A DNA stretch of 5,501 nt from JAZGBC01 sp036444495 (GCA_036444495.1 JAZGBC010000154.1:1-5501), one strand, 5' to 3'. Shown: positions 1 to 4,719, numbered from the stretch's first letter. The notes: a model not told the origin generated them from the letters alone. Translations and numbers: made by a program.

Positions 1-2
1 CC

Positions 3-152
3 GTCGGGAACCAAATGACTGAGGTCGCGGGCTGTTTCGAAGACAGTTCGACGGCCGACGGCGGCAGCGGCGGGGGCAGCGGTGACGGCGGCGGCAATGG
101 CGGAGGCGGCGGCAACGGAGGAGGCACGGGGGAGGGCTTCGCGGTCTGCTGA
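3..152 (+). CDS. C-terminal fragment of an unidentified glycine-rich protein
   Basis: The only frame open from the window edge reads 49 residues and then TGA at 150-152. It begins VGNQMTEVAGCFEDSS, continues into about 26 residues made almost only of Gly with scattered Ser, Asn, Asp and Thr, and ends GEGFAVC. The other two forward frames stop within the first 21 bases. The tail is low-complexity and probably a flexible linker or disordered end. Two cysteines flank it, one in AGCF and one as the last residue, so a disulfide is conceivable if the protein is exported. The gene starts before the window, so the family cannot be named. A structured element followed by a T-run lies about 10-60 bases after the stop and fits the end of a transcription unit. 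That this is a real gene end is likely but not certain, because GC-rich DNA can keep a Gly-rich frame open by chance. Confidence 0.55.
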   Translation, partial: VGNQMTEVAGCFEDSSTADGGSGGGSGDGGGNGGGGGNGGGTGEGFAVC

Positions 153-160
153 GGTCGGAT

Positions 161-216
161 GCTGGGCCGGCGGCGCCGTCCGCCAGTCTTCCATCACAGG
201 CACCAGCGGATTTTTT
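161..216 (+). terminator. Possible intrinsic terminator after the Gly-rich gene
   Basis: GCTGG at 161-165 can pair with CCAGC at 203-207, enclosing a second stem GGCGG (169-173) with CCGCC (180-184). Two bases after the pairing region comes ATTTTTT at 210-216. The outer stem is only 5 bp with a large interior, so this is weaker than a textbook terminator. Its position about 10 bases after the stop supports the call. Confidence 0.35.
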
Positions 217-225
217 CGCAAAAAA
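211..225. repeat. T6-CGC-A6 inverted repeat
   Basis: TTTTTTCGCAAAAAA has six-base arms around CGC and extends one further A-T pair on the outside (210/226). A similar element, T7-CGCGC-A6, lies at 882-899 after the next gene. Because T-runs occur on both strands, each could act as the U-tract of a terminator in either direction. Confidence 0.5.
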
Positions 226-360
226 TGAGCGCCGGCCCGCGCCAAAGAGACGTAATTTGCCTCGGCCATCGGCCACCTAAGCCTTTATAAAGAAAAAGGA
301 AATCCAGAAAACGCAGAGCAAATCCGGTTTTCCGCTCGCGTCTCTATTTCCCTCGATCCC

Positions 361-375
361 TTAACTTTTTTTTAA
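361..375. promoter_or_regulatory. CtrA-like box (TTAA-N7-TTAA)
   Basis: TTAA at 361-364 and TTAA at 372-375 are exactly 7 bases apart, matching the TTAA-N7-TTAA core of CtrA sites. The spacer is c followed by six t, so part of the match could come from the T-tract. The expected trailing C is replaced by A. The box is about 90 bases before the ATG of the small secreted protein. TTAA is rare elsewhere in this GC-rich window, which adds weight, but binding is inferred. Confidence 0.35.
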
Positions 376-384
376 ATCTTCTCA

Positions 385-398
385 TTAACCTTGGTTAA
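385..398. repeat. TTAACC-TT-GGTTAA dyad, possible operator
   Basis: TTAACC at 385-390 and GGTTAA at 393-398 form a 6-base inverted repeat with a 2-base centre. The dyad sits just downstream of the CtrA-like box and upstream of the leader hairpin. Its two TTAA cores are 6 rather than 7 bases apart, so it is not a canonical CtrA box. It could be an operator for a dimeric regulator, or an alternative partner for the AACC sequence in the leader hairpin. Confidence 0.35.
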
Positions 399-406
399 CC
401 GGCCCG

Positions 407-433
407 AACCGCCCGGGCTTGCGGTTATTTTTT
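407..433 (+). terminator. Hairpin plus T-tract in the leader of the small secreted gene (attenuator-like)
   Basis: AACCGC at 407-412 pairs perfectly with GCGGTT at 421-426 around an 8-base loop, and ATTTTTT follows at 427-433. This has the form of an intrinsic terminator. It lies 17 bases before the AAGGAG Shine-Dalgarno of the gene at 466. A competing stem, GCCCG (402-406) with CGGGC (414-418), cannot form at the same time. GGTT at 393-396 could also pair with AACC at 407-410. The arrangement resembles an attenuator, or the 3' end of a short upstream RNA; function is inferred. Confidence 0.45.
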
Positions 434-465
434 GTGCGCATCATCGAAGTAAGGAGACGCCTGCG

Positions 466-777
466 ATGAAAATACCGGCAGTGATTGTGGCGATCGCAGC
501 GACTCTCCTTCTTGGAGCGCCGGCTGCGGTAGCCCAAAGCCAGCAATGCGACCAGCGTCAGAAGGTGCTCGGCCATCTCGCCCAGAAATACCACGAGATG
601 CCGGTCGCCGTGGGCGTCACCAGCTCGGGCGGCCTCGTCGAGGTCCTGTCCACGGGTGACGGAGACACCTGGACCATCATCCTCTCCCAACCCAACGGCA
701 TGAGTTGCCTGGTAGCGGCCGGCGAAGGCTGGCGCACACTCGAGGTTGACGAGAACACGGTCGACCCACAGGTCTGA
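466..777 (+). CDS. Small exported protein of unknown function
   Basis: The 103-residue product starts at ATG 466, chosen because AAGGAG at 451-456 lies 9 bases upstream and because the N-terminus then becomes a clear signal peptide. That peptide is Met-Lys, a hydrophobic core (about residues 4-17), and a likely cleavage after AVA at residue 23. An earlier TTG start would put the signal peptide internally. The mature part is about 80 residues with two cysteines, C28 and C81, well placed for a periplasmic disulfide. It has a predicted helical start (CDQRQKVLGHLAQKY) and then beta-type segments around GGLVEVLSTGDGDTWTIIL and GMSCLVAAGEGW. I recall similar small secreted alphaproteobacterial proteins with the Cys...TWT...G-x-SCLVA-G-E-W pattern, always annotated as hypothetical; this is memory, not a search. 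No enzymatic motif is visible. It is flanked by terminator-like elements on both sides, so it is probably transcribed alone. Confidence 0.85.
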   Translation: MKIPAVIVAIAATLLLGAPAAVAQSQQCDQRQKVLGHLAQKYHEMPVAVGVTSSGGLVEVLSTGDGDTWTIILSQPNGMSCLVAAGEGWRTLEVDENTVDPQV

Positions 778-842
778 CGCCACCGCGGCCGGCCCAGAGT
801 CCCGGGCGTCGGTAACACTCCATACCTAATACCCCCCGACTC

Positions 843-888
843 GGGGGCCCTGTTAATCCCCCACGAGAAAGCCGGGCCCCCTTTTTTT
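843..888 (+). terminator. Intrinsic terminator after the small secreted gene
   Basis: GGGGGCCC at 843-850 pairs perfectly with GGGCCCCC at 874-881 (8 bp), followed directly by seven T at 882-888. The loop is 23 bases. It lies about 65 bases after the stop at 777. A competing hairpin, CCCCCG (833-838) with CGGGGG (842-847), uses the same G-run, so two folds exclude each other. The next gene is convergent, so termination is the natural role. Confidence 0.7.
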
Positions 889-1008
889 CGCGCAAAAAAC
901 GGCGCAACCGGCCGGCTCCAGCCCGCGACCGGATGTGAATCATGGCGCGAGCCCGCCTCCGGGCTTGGCCACCACATAAAGCGCTATGAGGATTTTCCGA
1001 AGGCGGGC

Positions 1009-1029
1009 CGCCGGGGGAGGACCCCGGCG
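1009..1029 (-). terminator. Strong hairpin at the end of the FlgC-like gene
   Basis: CGCCGGGG at 1009-1016 and CCCCGGCG at 1022-1029 form a perfect 8-bp GC stem with a 5-base loop. It starts 4 bases after the minus-strand stop codon at 1034-1036. No T-run follows on the minus strand, so it may be a 3'-end stabilising hairpin or a U-poor terminator, not a classical one. Confidence 0.5.
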
Positions 1030-1033
1030 ATAC

Positions 1034-1432
1034 TCAGGCTTTCAGGTTGATCAGCTCGCCCAGCATGCGGTCCTGGGTCTCGATGACCCTGACGTTCGCC
1101 TGAAAGGCCCGGAGCGCGATCATCTGAGTCGCGAACTCCTGCTCCAGGGACACGTTGGGACGCGGCACCGTGCCGTCGACGCCGGCATCCGGATCATTGG
1201 GCTCCAAGGATTGGTAGGAGGGCGGATCGATGGCCCTGGTCTCGGCGCGCACGCCGCCTTGGGCCGTGGAGGTCAGTACCGCCCTCTGCGGCTCATAGGC
1301 GCCCGGCCGGGATGCGGTGCCATCCGGGCTCAGGCCCAGGCTTCGGAAGTTGACCACATTGGCCGCCGAAACCGAGAGGACCTGGCTCTGGGCCGAAAGG
1401 CCGGAGACAGCCGTGCTGAAAACCGAGGACAT
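1034..1432 (-). CDS. Orphan FlgC-like flagellar basal-body rod protein
   Basis: The 132-residue product is close to the usual FlgC length of about 134 residues and is organised the same way. The N-terminal rod segment (residues 1-33) carries TAVSGLSAQSQVLSVSAANV. The middle has GGVRAETRAIDPPSYQSLEPNDPDA. The C-terminal helix has PNVSLEQEF (92-100) and RAFQANVRVIETQDRML (108-124), matching the FlgC pattern PNV...RSYQANV...T...ML. Such proteins are exported by the flagellar secretion system and build the proximal rod, with no classical signal peptide, as here. The usual rod signature with NLAN is replaced by NVVNFRSLG. Expected neighbours flgB and fliE are absent in this window. It may therefore be a paralog with a specialised or reduced role instead of the main FlgC. 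The ATG start at 1432 has AGGA about 11 bases upstream, a weak site. A promoter and CtrA-type box lie upstream. Confidence 0.85.
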   Translation of the reverse strand: MSSVFSTAVSGLSAQSQVLSVSAANVVNFRSLGLSPDGTASRPGAYEPQRAVLTSTAQGGVRAETRAIDPPSYQSLEPNDPDAGVDGTVPRPNVSLEQEFATQMIALRAFQANVRVIETQDRMLGELINLKA

Positions 1433-1470
1433 TGCTCGCCCAATCCTACAAAGGTACCTTCACAAAGGCC

Positions 1471-1499
1471 ATAATACCGATCCGGGGGAAATACTGCAA
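1471..1499 (-). promoter_or_regulatory. Candidate sigma-70 promoter for the FlgC-like gene
   Basis: On the minus strand TTGCAG (1499-1494) is followed after exactly 17 bases by TATTAT (1476-1471). The -10 matches 5 of 6 consensus bases and the -35 matches 3 of 6. Transcription would start near 1464, about 30 bases before the ATG at 1432. It competes with the CtrA-linked candidate further upstream. Confidence 0.4.
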
Positions 1500-1529
1500 C
1501 TATTTGTTTTTATTGTGTTTTTAGCGATA

Positions 1530-1558
1530 ATTATAGACATTAACCGGGCCTTAACCAT
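1530..1558 (-). promoter_or_regulatory. CtrA-type box with adjoining -10 upstream of the FlgC-like gene
   Basis: The plus strand reads TTAACCGGGCCTTAACC from 1540. This is a perfect TTAA-N7-TTAA core (1540-1554) with the trailing C of the consensus, and its second half extends to TTAACCAT. On the minus strand a perfect TATAAT (1535-1530) begins just after the box. The box would then cover roughly -18 to -32 of a promoter starting near 1523 and replace a poor -35. CtrA-activated promoters often have the box over the -35 region, and flagellar genes are classical CtrA targets. Binding and use of this promoter are inferred. Confidence 0.55.
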
Positions 1559-1603
1559 GATCCGCCGCTGCCTGCCGCCAATATCCAAGGCAAACCCGGG
1601 GGA

Positions 1604-1662
1604 CTGGCAGAACCGCCAGCGATGATGTCATCGAAATACCCTCGGGAAGGCCCCGCTCGGGG
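1604..1662 (-). other. Cluster of three inverted repeats between pssA and the FlgC-like gene
   Basis: Reading away from the pssA end, CCCCGCTCGGGG (1651-1662) has a 4-5 bp stem. CGATGATGTCATCG (1620-1633) is a dyad with 6-base arms and a TG centre. CTGGC (1604-1608) pairs with GCCAG (1615-1619). None is followed by a T-run on the minus strand, so no intrinsic terminator for pssA can be claimed. They may act as 3'-end structures, and the middle dyad could be a protein-binding site. Confidence 0.35.
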
Positions 1663-1680
1663 ACCAACGTTCGTGACGCG

Positions 1681-2481
1681 TCAGCCCTCGGGCCCCGCGT
1701 CCACCTCTTCCTCCGCCTCCGTCTCGGCGGGGAAAGCGGCCTCCAGGCGCCGGTAGGAGGTGACGGCGACGGGAATGGAGATCAGATAGGCCAGGCCGGC
1801 CAGGCTGAGGGTGACCCAAGGCATGCTGGCGAGAAAGGCGGCGAAGGCCCCTACCCCGACCAGCACCAGCCCAAGGTATCTATGCGGCAGCCTGATCCGC
1901 TTGGCGGAAAAGGTCGGAATCTTGCTGACCATGAGCGCCGCGATCCCGAGCATCATGATGCCGTTGAGCGCCGCGGAGCCCAGCACTTCCTCGCCCAATT
2001 CGAAGCTCAGCACCATGGGAAGAAGGGCCAGTCCCGCCGCGCCGGGCGCCGGCACGCCGGTAAAGAAGCGGTCGCTCCACGGCAGCGGGTCCGAAACGCC
2101 CAATCCCGTATTGAAGCGGGCCAGCCGCAGGGCGCAGCACATGATGAAGACCACGACCACGGCCCAGCCCAGACCGCCCAGGCCGTTGAGCGACCAGAGA
2201 TAGACCATCAGCCCGGGCACGACGCCGAAGTTGATCACATCGGCCAAGGAATCCAGTTGGGCGCCGAACTCGCTGCTGACCCGCATCAGCCGGGCGATAC
2301 GCCCGTCCAACGCGTCCATGAGCATGGCGACCACAACGGCGGCGACCGCCAGTTCCCAACGCCCCAGAAGCGCCAAACGGATGGCCGTCACCCCGGCGCA
2401 GAGGCCCAGAAGCGTGAGCGCGTTGGGGATCAGGCGGTTGACCGTGAGTAGCGGCAGCCGGCGGCGCTTGTTTCCACTCAT
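1681..2481 (-). CDS. pssA: CDP-diacylglycerol--serine O-phosphatidyltransferase (phosphatidylserine synthase)
   Basis: The enzyme joins CDP-diacylglycerol and L-serine to give phosphatidylserine and CMP in the inner membrane, the first committed step to phosphatidylethanolamine. The 266-residue protein carries the complete CDP-alcohol phosphotransferase signature: D56, D59-G60, A63-R64, G73, D77 and D81, with spacing DG-x2-AR-x8-G-x3-D-x3-D. These aspartates bind the metal ions and the CDP group. Further family features are RLARFN (119-124), FFTGVPAPGAAG (139-150) and KIPTFSAKR (187-195). About six to eight hydrophobic segments span the protein, which starts with a basic MSGNKRRR and ends in an acidic Glu-rich tail (about 252-266). 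This is the membrane type found in alphaproteobacteria and Bacillus, unlike the phospholipase-D-like E. coli PssA. The ATG is 1 base after the psd stop, with GGAGG 9 bases upstream inside the end of psd, so translation is probably coupled. All key residues are present. Confidence 0.96.
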   Translation of the reverse strand: MSGNKRRRLPLLTVNRLIPNALTLLGLCAGVTAIRLALLGRWELAVAAVVVAMLMDALDGRIARLMRVSSEFGAQLDSLADVINFGVVPGLMVYLWSLNGLGGLGWAVVVVFIMCCALRLARFNTGLGVSDPLPWSDRFFTGVPAPGAAGLALLPMVLSFELGEEVLGSAALNGIMMLGIAALMVSKIPTFSAKRIRLPHRYLGLVLVGVGAFAAFLASMPWVTLSLAGLAYLISIPVAVTSYRRLEAAFPAETEAEEEVDAGPEG

Positions 2482-2482
2482 G

Positions 2483-3169
2483 TCAGCGAACCTCCCCCGG
2501 CCGTGGGCCCTCGCCCGAGCCCAGATCCGCGATCACGCTTTCGCCCCCGATCATACGCTGTCCAGGCGCCACGAGGGGAGCCGTTCCTTCGGGCAGGTAG
2601 ACGTCGGCCCGGCTGCCGAAGCGGATCAGGCCGAAGCGCTCGCCGGCGCGCACGGCCTGGCCCTCGGTCAGGTTGCAGATGATCCGCCGGGCGATGAGCC
2701 CGGCGATCTGGACGAAGGCGATCTCCTTGCCTTGGGGAGTGGTCAGGCACACCGCCCGGCGCTCGTTGTCGCTCGAGGCCTTGTCGCGCGCGGCGTTGAT
2801 GAACTTGCCCGGCCGATAGGCCAGCGCGGAAATCGTCCCGTCCGCCGGCACCCGGTTGATATGCACGTCGAAGACGCTGAGGAAAATGCTGATCCGCATG
2901 AGCGGCGCGCTGCCCAGGCCCAGCTCCTCCGGGGGGACGGCCGGCTCCACCGCCGAAACCAGGCCATCGGCCGGGCTGACCACCAGACCGGGACGCGCCG
3001 GGGTGATCCGCTCCGGATCGCGGAAGAAGTAGGCGCAAAAACCGGCCGTGGCCAATCCGGCCCAGACGAGCGGCAGCCACAGCACGAGACCCAGGCCCGC
3101 AACGAGCAGGGCCGCGGCCAGGAACGGCCAGCCGGCGGGATGAATCGGAACCAGATAATCCTTGAGCAC
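2483..3169 (-). CDS. psd: Phosphatidylserine decarboxylase proenzyme
   Basis: It decarboxylates phosphatidylserine to phosphatidylethanolamine at the inner membrane. The proenzyme cuts itself and the new N-terminal serine becomes the pyruvoyl cofactor. I chose the GTG at 3169 because AGGAG lies 7 bases upstream and the protein then starts VLKDYLVPIHPAGWPF, like the short Psd forms. That gives 228 residues. A GTG 60 bases further upstream would add an unlikely Pro/Gly-rich stretch. From the chosen start, a hydrophobic region covers about 15-46. The Asp of SPADG is at 68, the His of FDVHINRVP at 103, and Gly-Ser of FGSRADVYLP at 185-186 is the cleavage and pyruvoyl site. Together these are the Asp/His/Ser set needed for self-processing. 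It lies upstream of pssA with a 1-base gap, so the two sequential enzymes are co-expressed. The final residues after about 210 are variable and Gly-rich. Confidence 0.95.
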   Translation of the reverse strand: MLKDYLVPIHPAGWPFLAAALLVAGLGLVLWLPLVWAGLATAGFCAYFFRDPERITPARPGLVVSPADGLVSAVEPAVPPEELGLGSAPLMRISIFLSVFDVHINRVPADGTISALAYRPGKFINAARDKASSDNERRAVCLTTPQGKEIAFVQIAGLIARRIICNLTEGQAVRAGERFGLIRFGSRADVYLPEGTAPLVAPGQRMIGGESVIADLGSGEGPRPGEVR

Positions 3170-3251
3170 GGATACACTCCTCGCGCACCAAGGGCCGCCG
3201 CCCGGCCGCGTGATCGGGGGCGTCCTCACGGCCTTCGCGCGCCAACACCTT

Positions 3252-3280
3252 TATATAGGCAAGGTTTTACGCAAGCTTAA
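3252..3280 (-). promoter_or_regulatory. Candidate promoter of the psd-pssA operon
   Basis: On the minus strand TTAAGC (3280-3275) is followed after 17 bases by TATATA (3257-3252), running on as TATATAAAG. The -35 matches 3 of 6 consensus bases and the -10 matches 4 of 6. Transcription would start near 3245, leaving a leader of about 75 bases before the GTG at 3169. It is the only AT-rich spot in the gap before psd. The -10 is flanked by ACCTT (3247-3251) and AAGGT (3261-3265), a small inverted repeat. Confidence 0.35.
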
Positions 3281-3284
3281 GCTT
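3273..3284. repeat. Perfect 12-base palindrome AAGCTTAAGCTT
   Basis: The sequence equals its own reverse complement over all 12 bases and consists of two abutting AAGCTT units. It overlaps the proposed -35 of the psd-pssA promoter, where a dimeric repressor could block polymerase. No specific regulator is recognised. Confidence 0.5.
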
Positions 3285-3291
3285 TCTACTG

Positions 3292-3312
3292 CTGTCCGGC
3301 CCTACGGGACAG
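3292..3312 (-). terminator. Hairpin after the LysM gene
   Basis: CTGTCC (3292-3297) pairs with GGACAG (3307-3312) around a 9-base loop, beginning about 25 bases after the LysM stop on the minus strand. No T-run follows, so it is at best a weak or Rho-assisted terminator separating this gene from psd-pssA. Confidence 0.3.
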
Positions 3313-3336
3313 GCCCGGCGAACCGAGCCTTTCCTG

Positions 3337-4692
3337 CTAATTGCCCGTGGGCACGACGAAGATCTGCCCCGGGAAGATGAGGTCCGGGTCCTGAATCTGG
3401 CCCTGGTTGGCCTGGTAGATGACCGTATAGCGGACACCGCGGCCATAGACCCGCCGGGCGATGCGCCACAGGCTGTTGCCCGGCTGCACGATGACGGCGG
3501 TCTCATGGGGCAGGGTGGTCACCAATTGGGCACGCGAGAAGGGCGTCTCGACCCGCGCGATCACCTTGCCGCTGGTATCCACCTGATCGACGCGCAGCCG
3601 GTGCAGGCCCTGGGCCACCTGGTTCGACAGGGTCACGCCCCAGCGGCCGCCCTCGCCCACGGTCACCGCACCGGCCAGACCATCATCCAGATAGACGATC
3701 AGGCGTGCCCCCACTTTGGCCCGGCCGCCGATGGAGGCCACACCCGACGAGTCGTAATCGATGGTCTCCAGCACAAGCGTGCCCTCGCCCAGCCCGCCGC
3801 TCAGAGACTCGGGTTGTTGCAGGATCCGGCTGGGTCCTTGGCCGCTGCGCGGCATGAGCACGGCGAGCGGCCTTTCCGTTCCCCGAGGCGGGGTCGCGGC
3901 GGTCGCCGGTGGAGCCGCGGCGCTCTGACCGCCCGCCGGGGCGGCCGGGGCCGCGGATTGTGCGGGCGGCGCTGCTTCGGGCTCCGTCGCGGGCTGCGGC
4001 TGGGCAGGCGGCTGGGCGGCCGCGACCTGTGCCGGGGCCTCGGGCTGCGGCGTGGCCTCCGGTTCGGCGGCGCGCGGCTGTACGGCTGGCGCTTTCGCGG
4101 CGTCCGCTTCAACCGCTTGCGGCTGGGCGGCGGCCACCTGCGGCTCGGGCACCGAGACCACGACCACGTTCTCCGACAGCAATACCGTGCCGTCGGCGCG
4201 CCGCGCCTCGATGCCCAGTTCGTGCGCACCCGGTGCGAGCGGCGTCTCCAGCACCAGAACCCACTGGCCGCGCGAATCGGTGGTCACCGTCCCAAGGGGC
4301 CGGGTCCCGTCGAAGACCGTGACCACGCTGCCCGGCTCCGCGCGCCCGGCAATCACGGCTTCGCCGCTGGGCTCCACCCGCACCACGTCGAAACTGGGCG
4401 GTTGGGGCGGCGGGGTCTGGGCCGGCGCGGGCTGTGCGGCCGGGGCTTCGGCCTCTGCGGCCTTGGGCTTGGCGGCCTCCTGAACCGGGGGTTGGCTGGC
4501 GGGCGGGGTGGTGGGCTGGACTTGCGGCTGCGCGCCACCGGCGGCCGGGGCCTGGCTGGCCTGGGATTCCTGTTCGACTTCGACCTGGGCCGTCACGGGC
4601 GGGGAAGGTTCCGGCCCGGTCAGCATGACGATGCCAATGATGACGAGCACCGCCAGGACGGCGGCGCCGACGATAATCCGGTTGCGGTTCAA
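3337..4692 (-). CDS. Membrane-anchored LysM protein with two beta-rich (Ig-like) domains
   Basis: The 451-residue protein starts at TTG 4692 with AGGA 7 bases upstream; no ATG lies before the hydrophobic segment. MNRNR is followed by one hydrophobic stretch (6-25) that should anchor it in the inner membrane facing the periplasm. Next come a Pro/Ala/Gln-rich linker (about 29-100) and a beta-type domain (101-182) with IAGRAEPGSVVTVFDG and RGQWVLVLETPLAPGAHEL. A second Pro/Ala/Gln-rich linker follows (183-270), then a related domain (about 303-386) with IGGRAKVGARLIVYLDDG and RWGVTLSNQVAQGLHRLRVD. A C-terminal LysM (about 399-448) has VQPGNSLWRIARRVYG and PDLIFPGQIFVVP. LysM binds peptidoglycan, so a role at the cell wall or as a spacer between membrane and wall is inferred. 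No catalytic domain is visible. The gene lies 97 bases after the cytochrome gene and 167 bases before psd, probably as its own unit. Confidence 0.9.
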   Translation of the reverse strand: MNRNRIIVGAAVLAVLVIIGIVMLTGPEPSPPVTAQVEVEQESQASQAPAAGGAQPQVQPTTPPASQPPVQEAAKPKAAEAEAPAAQPAPAQTPPPQPPSFDVVRVEPSGEAVIAGRAEPGSVVTVFDGTRPLGTVTTDSRGQWVLVLETPLAPGAHELGIEARRADGTVLLSENVVVVSVPEPQVAAAQPQAVEADAAKAPAVQPRAAEPEATPQPEAPAQVAAAQPPAQPQPATEPEAAPPAQSAAPAAPAGGQSAAAPPATAATPPRGTERPLAVLMPRSGQGPSRILQQPESLSGGLGEGTLVLETIDYDSSGVASIGGRAKVGARLIVYLDDGLAGAVTVGEGGRWGVTLSNQVAQGLHRLRVDQVDTSGKVIARVETPFSRAQLVTTLPHETAVIVQPGNSLWRIARRVYGRGVRYTVIYQANQGQIQDPDLIFPGQIFVVPTGN

Positions 4693-4719
4693 GCGCGAAT
4701 CCTCATGCTGAGCAGCGCT

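Larger units (their letters stand above)
153..465. other. 313-base non-coding region with several regulatory-looking elements
   Basis: No convincing coding frame lies between the Gly-rich gene end and the small secreted protein. The first part is GC-rich and structured and ends in the T6/A6 palindrome at 211-225. From about 277 to 398 the base composition becomes unusually AT-rich for this window, with the palindrome CTTTATAAAG at 283-292. A CtrA-like box lies at 361-375, a TTAACC/GGTTAA dyad at 385-398, and a hairpin with a T-tract at 407-433. I could not find a convincing sigma-70 pair for the downstream gene; its promoter presumably lies in the AT-rich part. A small RNA ending at the 407-433 hairpin is also possible. 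Confidence 0.6.

Noticed and set aside
60..135. GGC-rich tract as a tandem DNA repeat
   Set aside because: Units are irregular and follow codon boundaries in one open frame, so it is best explained as a Gly-rich coding tail.
391..465. N-terminal extension of the small secreted protein from the TTG at 391
   Set aside because: It would bury the signal peptide and run through the leader hairpin and T-tract. The ATG at 466 has AAGGAG at proper spacing.
986..1474. 162-codon plus-strand frame over the FlgC-like gene
   Set aside because: The minus-strand product matches FlgC along its whole length; this frame has no motif and no good ribosome binding site.
3170..3229. 20-residue N-terminal extension of Psd from the GTG at 3229
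   Set aside because: The extension is Pro/Gly/Arg-rich and unlike Psd. The GTG at 3169 has AGGAG 7 bases upstream and gives the usual short-Psd N-terminus.
2231..3280. 349-codon open frame on the plus strand
   Set aside because: It is antisense to pssA and psd, both of which have complete catalytic motifs. Its translation has no recognisable domain.
3337..4692. TonB-like protein, because of the N-terminal anchor and Pro-rich linkers
   Set aside because: The C-terminus is a LysM domain, not a TonB C-terminal domain, and the linkers lack the usual Glu-Pro/Lys-Pro repeats.
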